Shown piece after piece: positions 1 to 15,121 of a DNA stretch of 64,000 bases. The number at the start of each line of letters is the position of its first letter. Position 1 is the stretch's first letter. Origin of the DNA: Dactylellina haptotyla (lineage: Eukaryota > Ascomycota > Orbiliomycetes > Orbiliales > Orbiliaceae); contig CM062387.1 of the NCBI GenBank assembly GCA_031310005.1, positions 1 through 64,000 of the forward strand, in the 5' to 3' direction. A program made the position numbers and the translations under genes. The notes below the pieces were generated by a model, which worked only from the letters and a program-made list of their open reading frames with translations, did no database searches and was not told where the DNA came from.

Positions 1-132
1 CTAACCCTAACCCTAACCCTAACCCTAACCCTAACCCTAACCCTAACCCTAACCCTAACCCAACCTAACCTAACCTAACCCTAACCTAACCCTAACCCTA
101 ACCTAACCTAACCTAACCCTAACCTAACCCTA
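1..132. repeat. Telomere, CCCTAA repeats
   Basis: The first 60 bases are uninterrupted CCCTAA units on the + strand, the orientation of a left chromosome end. From 61 to 132 six-base CCCTAA units are mixed with five-base CCTAA units, then the sequence changes abruptly to AT-rich DNA. Seen directly. Confidence 0.98.
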
Positions 133-2411
133 TTTATTAAATATATTAAATAAAAAAAATAATAAAATAAAAAATTAAATTATTAAAAACATAGATTTTT
201 TATTATTATTAAAAAATTTAATAATAATATTTTTAAATTTGAAATCTTAAGACCTACCTAAATTTATTAATCTTTCTATATTTTATTTTTAAAACTAATT
301 TTCCTAAATTTAAAAAAAAACCCAAAAGATAAAAAACTAAAATATAAAAATTATATAGAATATAAAATTATAAAAATATTTAATAAATTTAATAAAAATA
401 ACAAATATCTAATTAAATAATTATTATTTTATAAATTATAAAATAATTTATAAAAATTAAAAAATAATATTTTATTTTAATTAATTTAAAAATATTTTTA
501 GAAAAAAATATTAAAATTACCAAACAAATATTTCAAAAAGGTTTAAAAAATTATATAATATTTAATATATTTAAATATAATTAAATAAAAAAATAGTTTG
601 AAACTTTTTAATTAATTATATTTAAAAATTTAATTTATATATTATATTTATTTGATCTTTTATTTAAAAAAATAATATTATTATTTAAAAATTATTAAAA
701 ATTAATATTATTTAATAATAATTCTAAATTTAATTTTTAAAGTTATTTAAAATCTTCTTATTCTTTAATAACAAATTCCTTTTTTTAAAAATTAATTTTA
801 TTTTTTTATTTATTGAATTTATCTTTTTATAAATATATTTTTTATTTAAACTTGAACTATTTTAATAAATAATAAAATTTAAATATTTTCTATTTTATAT
901 AATTCCACCTATTTTTAATTTAATTATTAAAGAATATAATCTATTATAAAATAATTAATTTTATTAGTAATATAAAAATTATGAAAACTTATTAATTATT
1001 TTTGAATATAATTATAATTATAATAAATATAATTAAAACATCTTTTAAAAATTCTATGATATAAAAAAATTATATTTTTGTAAAATTTATAAATTATTTA
1101 AAACTTTCTTTTTATATTTTAATATAATAAACCTAATTTTAATATTATTTAATTAATAATTTTATATAATAATCTATTAATATTATTATTTTCAAAAATA
1201 TATTAATTACTTATATTTATAAAAATATTTTATAATTTAAATTTTATTTTACTATTTTAATTTAATTATTATATTTTTATATATACATAATTATATAAGT
1301 ATTTATTTTAAAATAAATTTTATATTATAATATAAATTATTATTTTATATAGATTTAATTTTAATATAAAAATTAATAATATATAAAATTAAATTCTATA
1401 TAGGAATAGTAATAATATATTATTATTCTATATTTAGTTATTATTATTTATATAGAATTTTAAATTTTATAAAAAATTATTTATTTAAAAGCTTATTTTA
1501 GAAAAAAGATAATATCATAAATTATGAATCTTAATAATATAAATACCTATATTTAGCCTTGTGTTATATTATTTTAATTTTTATTATCATATTTTATATT
1601 TATAAATATATATTATTTTTAATATATTTAATTACAAAACCCACCTATTTGTTTAATATTTTGGATTATAATATAATATATTTTATAAATTATTATTTAT
1701 TATTTATTATAATTTATAATTTATTATAAGTATATTAGATCATTTCTATATATAAAACTATCCTTAAGACTAATAAAATATTTTTATTTTTATCAATCAA
1801 TTTAAATATAATTTAATATTTAATTATTTTTATTTTATTATTATTACACATTTTAAACAAACTATCTTCAATACCTTATAATTTTATACATATTTTTTAT
1901 TAAAAAACCTAAATATCCTAAGTAGAGAAAAAGTTTTACATATCTTAGTATTACATATTTGTATTGTTACATTGGGTAGCGTACAAAGTGTAACATTTAT
2001 ATTAATTTATTATTTAAAATACTATAAGTACGATCTGATTCGCTTCGTTTTTATATTAATATTTATTTTAATTATAAAAAATAATTATCTATAAAATTAA
2101 TTTTATTACAGTAATCGCAAATCCACTTTTGTGTTTTTTAATATCTTATAATCTTCATACCATTTCTATTTTATTTAAATTATAAACAATATTAATGTAT
2201 TTCACTTAATTATCACTCTATTTTATATTATATTTTATGATTTTTATCAAAGTTTGTCTTCTAATTAAAATCTTTCCTAAAACCATATTATATTATTAAT
2301 AGTTATTTAATTTTTTTAATTAAATTGGATATTTCTACTATTTTCTTCCAATCCATTCTTTTTTTTATTATATTATTATTATTCTTAATACCCATAATTA
2401 TCTTTTAAAGT
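133..2411. other. AT-rich subtelomeric DNA without genes
   Basis: Nearly pure A+T with no open frame of note, no GC-rich repeat core and no telomere-linked helicase. A slightly less AT-rich island at about 1915-2060 contains a short TGTTACA...TGTAACA inverted pair and may be a relic of an older element. Base composition suggests RIP-degraded repeat DNA (inference). Confidence 0.8.
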
Positions 2412-2578
2412 TGTAAGGATTACGTGTCAGGCCGTACAGGCCGGGTTCGCCCGTACCGCTCTGTATTTGTATCTACAGAGCGGACTCGATATGTTGTAAT
2501 TCTAGATCATCAAACATCAACCTTACAGACTCATATCTACATATGATCAGTGATATTGCTATAGCTAAAGTTTTTACA
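2412..2578 (+). repeat. 5' LTR of Copia copy A
   Basis: 167 bp, starting TGTAAGGATT and ending TTACA. Much richer in GC than the element body. It contains a 10-bp perfect inverted repeat (2456-2465 with 2474-2483). It matches the LTRs at 8968-9134 and, inverted, those at 20641-20807 and 27195-27361. Confidence 0.93.
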
Positions 2579-5500
2579 CATTATTAATACTATTTCCTAA
2601 TATCTCTGGAAAATTTTTACCTATTAATATTTACTAAATTTTGAAATCTACGCTTTTAATGGTTGTGGAATCTTTAATCTATAAGGGTTCTTTTATTGCT
2701 ACATATATTATATTATATATTATTATCTGAATTTGGTTTTTTATATCTACACAGGCAGAATGGTAGTAATTTTTTTAATAGAGCATAAACTTGTAGCAAA
2801 TGGTAATAATTACTAAAGCTAGTTTAAGTAGCTTATGTTTTATCTACATGTATAGTTAAAGGCAGACTACATTCTTTATGATTTTGTAAAGGAATCTCTG
2901 GTAGAACCTCCAACCGCGTTAAAAGTTACCCCACTAATTGTAGCAACGGTAGTAGCTGCCACCCTGTTTGTAGAGGCTGCAGATCTTACTACCCTGCCTC
3001 CAAGACAAAAATATGACATTACCAAATCTACCACCAAATAACATATACAACAATCAGTGTACGATGATATATGCTCTACCCTTACAAACTTAACAACCCC
3101 CGCAAAAATAATAAAAACCATTAAAACTCAATTTTGCCCGGACAATCATACATTTATTATGGTATTGGAGATTTAATTATTTTTTTTGGTTGTTAATTTA
3201 AAGAATAACAGTCCCTATATAGTCGTACAAAAGTTGTTTAAAAAGTTTGTAGGTATATAAAAGGAATGGCATATTATTACCGAAGGTTTCTTTAATAAAA
3301 CTATACTTTTTAATGTTGTTATAAAGTCCCTCCATATTTTTGAAAACGAATTAATTATAACATTTATATGGTTTTTTATAGCTACTGTATTGTTCAAAAA
3401 TGTCAAATAAAATATTAAGAACTTCTAAAATTTCATATTAAAAAATTTTTTTATAAAAAAAAACATAATTGATTTTTATAAAATTATAGTTAAACCAAAA
3501 GAAAAAATATTAATTTTAAAAGATACATAAACTTTAGCTGTAGCTATAACGGCAACTATTATATTTAAAGATAAAAATAAATGTAAGTAAAAGCGCACAA
3601 TAGACTACGACAGAGATAGTAATAGTGTACAAAATACGTAAAATATGTAAAATAATGGTAAGAAGACACACTTCAGCAAGGTTGCACCAAACACCAACAC
3701 CAATAACCCTATACCACTTTATAAATATAAAAAATTAAAAAATCACCTCCTGTGCAGTAACTATGGTAAAACCAGCTATATAGAAAATTGTTGTTGGGAT
3801 TTTTATTTCTATTTTAATCCCAATAAAAAAAAAAAAATTATTGTTATTGTTTATATTGTAGTTCTTTTATATTGTAACATAATTTATGTATATAAAATTA
3901 ATATTATTAAAAAAACAAATTTTCCTATTGTTTATAGTGAATGGTATATAAATTTTAGGGTAAGCAATTGGATTTTTAAAAATATAGTGTTATTTATTTT
4001 CGGTAGTTACTTCTTATTTAACAGAAATAAAAAAATCAAATTAGGAAATAATTCAATTGTGTTAGTCTACAGGTATGGTTAAATTAAAATTAAAATTTTT
4101 ATTTGCTATTTAGTTATATACGATGTACTCTATATGCCTGGTATGGTATTAAATCTTTGTTTTGTTAGGAGATTGATTGAGAGGGGTATTTTAGTAATTT
4201 TCAAACCGAAGTGGACCACTATTGAAAAAAATAATTTCCTAATCTTAAAGCTTATATTCAATTTTGTTGTAGGTTTTTACATACTTAATAACTGTATTGT
4301 ATCACTAAAAACAAACAAGGACTAAGATATATTCATAAATAAGTTTACAATAATAACTGTATAAAATAATATAGTTATAAATGAATTGTTTATTAAAATC
4401 ACCAACTTACTATATTGGCATAGGAAGTTGGGCTATACAGGTTGGAAGATAATAAAAAAAATTATGAAACAAACTAAAATTCCCATACCCTTTTAGGGAA
4501 AGTATAATTTTTTGTGTAAGTTATGCATATTAGGTAAGAATATAATATATTGTAATTATAAACCAGCTTCTATTAAAAAACTATGTTTGCTAAAGCGTAT
4601 ATATATAGATGTAATGGGTTTATTTAAAATTGTTTTATTATATAAACAATATACCAATTTTACAAATAAATTGCACATAGAGGTTAAGTATATGTTTATA
4701 ATTGTAAACAAAACTATTTATATGAGATGGGTACAATTCTTTAGTGAATACTCAAAATACTGTGTACACTTTATACAATTTGTTACAATAATAAAAAACA
4801 AACTAAATCCTGGTAATAAAATTATAGGGGTACAGATAGATAATGTTAAAAAATTTTTGTACCTCAACATACAAAAATTCTATAAAAAATATAAAATCAA
4901 AATAAAAACATCCATCTTATATGTATATAAATAAAATAGTATTGTTGAGAGGGTAATAAGGATACTTCATAAACTAACTATAACTATATTAATTAAAGTG
5001 GGGTTACCAAAGGTCTTCTGGCTAGAAGTGATATCAGCAGTTTGTGCAATAAACAATAGGTTATTGTATATATAAATAAACGGGCAAATTGCCACTACAT
5101 TTTTGTATAAATTATTTTATAAACAACCTATCAATTATAATAGGATGTATTTATTTAAATACCTAATTTACATCATTATTCTAAAGGAATAATAAAAAAA
5201 GCTACTCAATACGCATAAAACATAAAAAAAAATCTTCTTAAATTACACAACTATAATAAAACAGTACCAAATTTAGAATTTATTTAAGTGGGTCATTTTT
5301 ATTATTAAAAATACCATTTTCATTAACAACTCTACTTCTGTAAAAAAAAACTTTGATAACTATTTTACCAATAAAAACTATTAAAAAAGATTTTATATAG
5401 GCACAGCACTTTTAATTTTTATATTGTTAAATTTAAAAAATATTGAAATGGTATAGAATTTACATATAAAACAACTATATGATAAAAACCAAAATTATAT

Positions 5501-8500
5501 TGGTTTTTTGTTACCAACAAGTAATATGTAAGATATATTAAATTAGTTAAACTTCTTTATAATTATAAAAAGACCTACTTAAATTATTTAAAATAAAGCT
5601 GTAGAGGAAGAAAATGAGTAAGCTGTTGTCAAACCCATAAACAAGTGGAGTGTTTTATGATGTAGTAAGAAATTTGTAGTCATTAATTCTGTATGTAAAT
5701 TTTGTGTTGTAATTACCTATTGGGTAATAGGTACTCTATTGTTTGAAAAAAAATTACCTGTTGCGCCAGTAACTACAAAAAATATTACTATTAACTTTAA
5801 TTTGTTATAATTTTATCAAAAGGCTATATTTTTAAATAAACATATTTAATGGATTGTTGTTATAAAAAGAGAATTAAAAACACTATCCTTAAATAATATT
5901 TGGATTAAACTTAGAGTGGTACCAAAAACTATCAAGTTTATAAAATCAAAATAAATATTTATATGGAAGTGTACAAACTCTAAAATTTTATATAAAACAA
6001 AATTAATTATTAAAAATTATAAACAGAGATATAACATTCATTACATTGAGATGTATACATTAATTATAAATTTACATACAATACAAATGCTATTATTAGT
6101 AACTACTGTTTAAAATTTATATATTTATCAGTTTAACATCAAAATTGTTTTTCTACATGCAACACTACTACTATCAAAAAAAGCAATAATTATGTTGCTT
6201 AAAAATTATAAAATACCAAAGGGGATAGAAGCACTATTACTACTTAAATCCCTATACGATCTAAAGCAGGCGCCTCATCTCTAAAATAAAGAATTAAATT
6301 CTACGCTATTGAGCACAAACTTCCCATTCTGTATAAAAAAAAACACCACTGATATTTACCTCTACATTTTAGAAAATATAACAATTACTATGTACATTGA
6401 TAACTTTAAAATAGCATCACCAAATCTCTCTATAATTCAAAAAACGAAAGTAACTCTTATAAAAAAATACCCAATTACCAACCTAAAAAAAGTAAAGTAG
6501 TTCCTAAAACTACAAATACAACATAACCGAGTTACCAAATCTTTATAAATTAACCAAAAACAATATTATAAAGGGATTTTTGAATGCTTTAATATGTTGA
6601 ATCAAAAAACCAAACATGTTTTTATAAACCCAAAAATACAACTCTTTAAAAATAACAGCTAACCCAAATTAAATATAAAAAATACATATACATATCATAA
6701 TATACTAAAGTCTCTAATATATGTAGTGTAAAATAGCAAACCAAATCTTACCTATATGGTTGCAAAATTAAACCAATATGTTAATACGTTTACAGAAAAA
6801 TATTGGAAAGCAATAATATAGGTATACTAATATCTAAAAAGTATGTATAAGTAGGTTTTACATTATAATTGTAATGGTATTATGGAAGAATAGCTTTTAT
6901 TAAATCTTAAAACATATAATAACACCAATTAAGCACAAATTTACAAACCAAAAAATATTACACAAAAATTAATTTTTGGTTATATATTTTTACTAAAAAA
7001 TAATGCATTAACCTGGAGTAGTAAACTATAAAAGACAATTGTGAAGTCTTCCACTGAAGTGAAAGTTATTACCTCTAACCACGCTAAAGATAAAAAAATT
7101 TGGTTAAGAAATTTTCTATCAATGATATTTATAAAGATAGGATTGAAAATATTTCTTTTTTTACCACTTACAATTATATATATAAATAATATTGTTGTTA
7201 TTATTATAAATATTACCAATAAAACCCAACAGCGCTCTAAATACTATGACGTTAAATATTTTTAAATACGTAAATAAGTACTATAACGTACCTTTATATT
7301 GGAATATTGTAACTTTAAGTATTTAATAATTGACATAATAACAAAAGTATTATTAAAAAATTCTTATAAATTTTATATTTTTAAAATAAAACTACTTTTT
7401 TAAAAACATAAAAAATTTTTCATTTATAATAATAAATATAAATAATATATAAATAAATATATTAATGCACATTAGTACAAAAAATATCTATAAACCAAAA
7501 TTATGGTGGTTAAACGAATGCACCATTGGTATTAGCCTGTTTTGTTATGTAGTTTTGCATGTTAATATGTATATTTAGTTAGTAGGTATATATGAAAAAA
7601 TATATAGTAATTTATATAACTTACGTATTTGTTTTTGTATGTAACAAAATTAACTTTGTTATAATATTTATTAAATTGGGTAAGAATGTAGGTGTACTTG
7701 TAGGTTCTTGTATTTCAAATATTGTAATTATAATTTGTGTGGATGATGTGCTACTTGTTTCTATTGGCGCTATAGTTAGTTGTATTTAAAGTATTTTGAC
7801 ATTAAGGTTGGCGAACAAATAAAAAAGTTAAAAAATAGCGATATTGGTATTGTTGTTTGGTTTTTATAATATACCAACAATAATACAATTATTTAAGAGG
7901 GGAAAAAATTTGTTTAATATTATGCCATAAACCGTACCAGTTGAAATATTAGTGCTACGGGTATGTGTTTGTGGAGTAATTGTTTAATAATATTACGGAT
8001 TTTTAGGTATAATAATGAGTTATAAAGGGTTATAAATTATATGGTTAACATTAGGACCCCTACTGCCTAGAGGTTTAACGTTACAACCTTACAAAATATA
8101 TATTAGTGTATAAATTAATAGGTAGATGCTAAATAGTTGACTTATTTTAGGTACAACCTGCATTTATAAGCGCATAGAAAACATATTTACTTGAGCAGGT
8201 TGTGGGCACTATTATACATGTACAATTACTATTGTAGTAATACTAACAACTAATAGTATAAATGTACCAATTGGGATTGTTAACTACAGCATTAAAATAA
8301 GCATCTTTTATAGACATAACTGTAAAGAAAACAAAAATGGTATTGAATTAAAGGTAGAAAAATAAAATATATATGTGAGGCAAAATCAAGTTGTTTAACA
8401 AAATTAATAAATAGTAGAAGGTTGTGTTCAAAATCTGCTACCTTGAGGGAGGAATTGACCATTAAGTATATGTTTCCATCTTTATTATAGGATTTTAGAA

Positions 8501-8967
8501 ATCATTATATTAATCTTAAATTTGTGTAATTTTTAAATTAAAAGGTATGAACTGTTATTTTTGGCTATAATTTACTGTACCAAAACAATAAAAATATTAT
8601 TAATTTTATTATATATTAGTTATTTAAACTATATATATATATATGTTATTGGTTTTTTGCTGTTTAAATTACATAAAGTGTAATTAGTAGAGATTACCAT
8701 TTACAAATCCAACAATATGGTAAAATTTTTATATTATATTTAATATTTTTCTTGTTTGTTTATAATAAAACAATTAAAAAAAATTGGTAAGTTTTATAAT
8801 AAAAACTACATAGTTTTAACTTTTTATTCTAAATAAAAAAACAACTGTTATAGTGAATTGATTATTAATATTACTTTTGGTTGTTCTAAAATTAACACTG
8901 TAAAACCACTATTTTGTACATTTTTAGAATTGCACAAATATTATGCTGACATTATCACAAGCTAGGG

Positions 8968-9134
8968 TATAAGAATTACATATCAGGCCGTATAAGCTAA
9001 ATTCGCCCATACTACTCTATATTTATATTTACAAAGTGGATTCGATATATTGTAGTTTTAGATCATTGAATATCAACCTTACAGGCTCATACCTACATAC
9101 GATCAGTGATACTGCTATAGCTGAAGCTTCTACA
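8968..9134 (+). repeat. 3' LTR of Copia copy A
   Basis: Same 167-bp length as the 5' LTR but visibly more AT-enriched. It is followed by AAAGT, the target duplication. Confidence 0.92.
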
Positions 9135-9182
9135 AAAGTTAATATATTTTTTAAGATAATTTCTATTTTTATGTTATATTAT

Positions 9183-9659
9183 TGTAATAAAGCTCAAACA
9201 ACATGACGAACTATACTAAGAAATAATATAAACAGGGGGAGCTATAAAAATAATAATAAAAAATATTAATGTCTTCCTTTAGATTAATAAAAAAATATAA
9301 GAATAATATAAAAATAGAAATATTTAAAACAAAAAATTATCTCCGAATTAGGAAGAATAATTATACTATTTAAAATCATTTATTATCTCTTTTGTTTAAA
9401 ATTATTTATTATCTTTTTTATCTAGAATCATTTGTTATCTCCTTTATCCAAAATCACTTATTATTTTTTTATTTAAAATTATTTGTTATTCACTTCTATT
9501 TATAAGTATTTATACTTGTATTTTCAATATTATATAATTTAAAAAATTAAGTAATAATTTAAATATTAATTTGAAATATATATATATAGAATTTAGTAAA
9601 ATTAAATGGTATCTTATCTATCACCTTATTATCTTGTATTTATTATATTAATTCTTATA
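9183..9659 (+). repeat. 5' LTR of Gypsy element
   Basis: 477 bp, TGTAATAAAG...TTCTTATA. It holds about five copies of a 26-bp unit around 9360-9490. It pairs with 15122-15598 over its whole length. Confidence 0.9.
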
Positions 9660-12600
9660 TTTTATTACTTTACAATCTTAATAATCTGATATTATAAAAT
9701 ATTTACTAGAATAAAAGATGTATTAAGAAAATTTTTTAAGACAGCTAAACCAGTTGTTATTCTAGGGTTTATCTTTGAATAAATAAAGGTATTATTTATT
9801 ATCTTTAATTAAATAAAAATATTTAGTATATTTTTAATAATATTTATTGATAAAATTAAATTTTCAGATTTAAATATTTTCGATAAAACCAAACCTTATT
9901 AGTTTATAAATTTCTTCAGTATTTTTAATAATAAGTTTAAAAAAAAAAAAATTAAATTTAATATTTATTAAAAATAAATATTATATATAGTTAGTTTTTT
10001 ATAAGGTAATTTACAAAAATTTATATTTAATAAATATAATAAAAATGATAATTGTTATAACTAAAATATGTATAAAAATTTTAAAATTTAACTTAAAAAG
10101 TAGTTAAAAAAATTATGAGTATTAAAATAAATAAATTGACTTTTCTCCTTATATTATATTAAATTTAAAAAATTTATAAAAAAATTTAATTATAATAATA
10201 TGGTATAAGTAATTTATCTACACAATAAACTCTATATAAAAATAAAAAAATTTCTAATTATTTACAATAATTTGCCAGACAATGTTAATGATTTTGTAAT
10301 TTTTTATTAAAAATTAAATAATAATTGGAGAATATTAAAAACTAAAAAAAAAACTAGAAAACTTTTAAATATATTAATTAAAAAAATAAATTAAAAATAA
10401 AATAATAAAAAAAATACCGGAATTTTTAGTAAATATAATTTAAATAATATTACTTAAAAAAATTAATACTATGGCTTAAAATTAATAAATTAATCTATAA
10501 GAAGAATTTAAAAATAACTTAGTAAAAAAAAAAAAAATTGAAGAAAATCCCTAAATTTTTATATATATTATAAAAATAAAAGCTATAAAAAAAAAAAATA
10601 TTACATTAGATAATATTTTAAAAAAAATCTGTCTAATAAAATTGTTATCCCATGATTTTTTTTAGGTAGTATAAAATTAAAAAAAATCATTTGTGAACCC
10701 AACCTTAAACTTATTAAATGTTAAAATTTATAAGAAGTCTTTTATAAAAATATTTAACAATATAAATAATAAATAAAATAAATACTCAATAAACAAATCA
10801 AAACAACCACTGCCAATAATAATAAAAAATTAAAAAAAAAAAAAAACTAATTATAAAAAATAACATATAAAAAATTAGGAAAATTTTGTTACTTTGTAAA
10901 TTTCAAATATTCTAAAGAAATTAACAAATTTTTTTTATATCCCAAAATATATACTCCTATTTAAATTTCAAAAAAATTAAAACCTTATTTAAATTATATA
11001 TAAAAATCTTAGTTACTTTATACCCTCATTTTTAAAATTTTGTTTTTATTATTACTTACTTAAATAGTAAAAATATTGGAATATATATAAATTAGTAATT
11101 TGTAATTAAAAATAATTTTCTATTATATATTAAAATAATTTTTAAAATTGTAAAATATTTTAATAATAAAAAAAAAACAATAAAAAAAATAATATAATTT
11201 ATAATAAAAATTAAAAATTATAAAGAAATAATTAAAACCAACATTATTAATATTATAAAAAATTTTAATCTAAAAAAATTATGGTATAAAAAATATAATA
11301 TCATCATTAACTAAAAAAAATTAAAAATTAAATTTAATTATATACTAAAAATAATTATAATTAACATAAAAATTTTTAAAAAAATTATAAAGCAAGAGCC
11401 TATCTATACAATTTATAAAGTTAGTAAAAATTAAAAACAAATAAATTTAAATAAAAAAATTATTAAAAAAATTATATAAATATTATTGGAATTTGAAGAT
11501 TTGAAAAAAGTATTTTTGAAATAAAAAAATAATACCTTCCCATTTTAACAAAAAAATAATATAAAAATCAAAATATTTAATGATGTTTAACCAATATAGA
11601 AAACAATAAAATCAATAAATAAAAAATACTAAAAAAATCTAAAAAAATAAATTTAAAAAAATTTTATAAAAAAATTTATTAAATAATTAAATAGTTTATG
11701 GAGGACTCTAATATTATTTATATTAAAAAAAAATAAATTACTACAACTATATATAAATTAAAAAAAATTTAATACAATCATTATTAAAAATTATTATTTG
11801 TTATTATAAATAAATAAAATATTAAATTAATTTAAAAAAGTTAAATATTTTATTAAACTTAATATGTATAGCGTATTTAATTAAATAAAAATCACAAAAA
11901 AAAATAAAAAAAAAATAGTTTTTGGAATAAGATATGGATACTTTAAATTTTAAGTAATATATTTTAAACTAATTAATATTTTGACAATTTTTTAAACATA
12001 TATTAATGAAGTATTTAGATTTTATTTAGATAAATTTTGTATAGTATATTTAGATGATATATACATATATAACAATAATAGAAAAGAATATGTTTAATAT
12101 GTTAGAAAGATTCTGAAAACCCTACAGAAAGTTGGTTTATATGTTAAGTTATTTAAATACAAATTTTTTATAGAAGAAACTAAATTCTTAGGATATATTA
12201 TTGGGAATAATGGTATTAAAATGGATTTAACTAAAATATAAGATATATTAAATTAAAAAAAACTAAAAAAAAGATTAGGCATAATCAAAAAAGTATAGTT
12301 ATTTTTAGGATTCACTAATTTTTATAAAAGATTTATTAAAAACTATGTGTGGATAACAAAATTATTATATAATTTAATATAAAAAAATCACATATTTTAT
12401 TAGGGATTATATGAAAAAAAAATATTCAAAACATTTTAAAAAGCATTTATGTTAGAATTAATATTTAAATATTGGAATTTTAAATTGGAAATTAGAATAG
12501 AAATTGATGTATTTAATTACGTCTGCGCAGTAGTATTATCCTAAAAATATAAAAATGGGTTATGGTATTTAATGGTGTATAAGTTAAAAAAAATAATATT

Positions 12601-15121
12601 AATGGAGTATAATTATGATATTTACAATAAAAAACTTTTAGTAGTTGTATAAACACTCTAAAACTAAAAATAATATTTAATAAATATATTTATTTAAATA
12701 TATATATTAATAGATTATAAAAATTTTAAATATTTTATAATAAAACAAAAATTGGGATTGTAATAAATAAAATAAATGGAATACATATCCAAATTTAACT
12801 ATAAAATCACTTTCATTTTAGGAAAAATTAATATTAAAACTAATATACTAATAAGAAAATTAAAAAACTTTTCTTAGGGAGAGGGGGATGAAAAATTAAA
12901 AGATAGAATTAGGGTACTTATTTTATTAAAAAAAATCTAATAAATAGGTAATTTAATAATATAGAATGAATAGGAATAAACCTATAAAAAAAATAAACAC
13001 ATATAAAATATCCTAATTGTTTTAAGAAATAATAAAAAATGATATCTAAAAATAAAAATATTTAAATATAAAAAAATTAATGGATAACTATATTATAATT
13101 TAAAAAAAAAAATTCCATAAAATGATAAGATTAAAACCAAAATATTTTTGTAATATTATGATTATTTAATTACCAAACATCTAAGACGAACAAAAACCTT
13201 AGAATTTATATAAAAAAAATATATTTAAAAAAAAATCTAAAAAAATATTGATAGATATGTTGATAATTACCATATATATTATAGAATAAAATTATTACAA
13301 AACATATTATAAAAACTGCTACACTCCTTACAAATCTTAAAAAGGAATTGAAATAATATATTTTTTAATTTTATTATAGGATTATTAAAAATAAATAAAT
13401 ATAATATTATTTTAGTAATTGTATGTAAACTTTTAAAAATGATTTATCTATTATTTATTAGTAAAAAGCTAAATGTCAAAGGATTAATTAAAATATTTTT
13501 ATAAGATGTTTGGAAATTATATAGGTTATTAAAAAAAATTATATCCAACCAAAGCATTAACTTTTTAAATAAATTTTGGGATAAAGTTAATAAAAAACTA
13601 AAAATCTATTATAAATTAAGTATAGCATACCACCTATAAATAAATAGGTAAATAAAACAAATCAATTTTATTATCGAATAATATTTTAGAGTTTACATCA
13701 ATTATTAGCAAAATGATTGGATTAAATAATTACCATTTACAAAATATTATTATAATAATAAAATATTGGATATTATAAGAATATTACTTTTTGTAGTTAA
13801 TTATGGGTAGAATTTAAAAATAATAATTATTAATGAAGAAATATTAATACGAAATTAGGAAGCTTTCAATTTTATAACCAAAATGATAGAATTATAAAAA
13901 CTTATTAGAGTAAAAATTAGTTGTACCATATAAATATAGTAGGAATAAATAAATAAAAAAAGATGGTTTGTAGTTAACTATAAGGAAAAAAATAAAGTAT
14001 AGTTGGATATATGCAATATTTTGATTATTAAACCTAACCTAAAATTAGTTAATAAAAATAAAAAATTATTTTAAATCCTTAAATCCATAAACAATAAAAT
14101 ATATAAATTAGATCTTCTCTTTTTTATAAGAATTTATTTAGTATTTTATATTAACTTATTATGATAAATAAAAAATAATAAATTTAAAAAATAAAATAAA
14201 AAAGAAAGGTCCTCATCTATTACTATTAACCAAAACAGTAACATATTATATAAAATTATAGAATTTATTGACTTTTAATGAAGAAATAATTAATTAGAAT
14301 ATTATATTTGCTAGAAAGGTTATAATAAATTTATCTAAGAACCTACTAAATATATTTGATATATGGGATGATTTTTTTAAATTTTTTATAAAAAATATTC
14401 TAATAAATTAGTTTTTAGTAAATGAAAAATAATCTCAATTTAAAATATTAACAATAGATTAATTAATTAGGTTCACAAATGTAATCCTAAATGATTTATT
14501 TATTTAATATATAAATTTATTCAATAATATTAAACCATTTATTTTATTTGATGTATAATTCCTAAATAATCTAATAAGCAAATTAATCAATATCTGTGAA
14601 TTATGATAAATAATATTTTATTTAAAAACGATAGAATTTTTATTTTTTTATAAAACTAATATTTTTGCATTATTAATTTTTATTATTAATCTAAATTTTG
14701 GAAAAAACTTTTCAAAGATTTAGAATAGTATTTAGTGGAATCCTAAATATACCAAACTCTAATAAAAAATTTGAAAACTTAAAATAACCTTAAAAAATAA
14801 AAAATTTTAAAAAATTAATAATAAATTAACAACCATATAATAAAAAAATCCTTATAAATATTAAAAATATCAAAAATAAAAAAAAGTAAAAACATTACTA
14901 ATCTAATATAATTCTAAAAATAAATTAGAAGATTTAAAAAATCTAAAATTATTAAAAGAATCAAAACTAAAACCAATTTTAAAAATATTATAAAAAAATA
15001 ATCACAAAAAACTCATATCTTTAAAAATTAACAAAAAATATTGATAATAAAAAAAGCCTAAAATAATCTTAAATATCAAATTAAAATATTAATAGGATGT
15101 TAATATTAAAAAAGGGGATCT

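Larger units (their letters stand above)
2412..9134 (+). mobile_element. Ty1/Copia LTR retrotransposon, degraded copy A
   Basis: Two 167-bp LTRs in direct orientation (TGTAAG...TACA termini) bound 6.7 kb, flanked by a perfect 5-bp target duplication AAAGT (2407-2411 and 9135-9139). Recognisable parts in Copia order are a gag-like region (about 2880-3700), integrase (about 4500-5200), reverse transcriptase (about 6000-6600) and RNase H (about 6980-7430). A further 1.5 kb lies before the 3' LTR. It is a fossil with dozens of breaks, and its composition indicates RIP. It is old relative to the last RIP episode. Family assignment rests on domain order (IN before RT) and short motif matches. Confidence 0.9.

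Noticed and set aside
3215-3406. Minus-strand frames in the gag-like region of Copia copy A, mirrored in copy B
   Set aside because: They lie opposite the element's own coding direction in both copies, so they are treated as antisense readings, not host genes.
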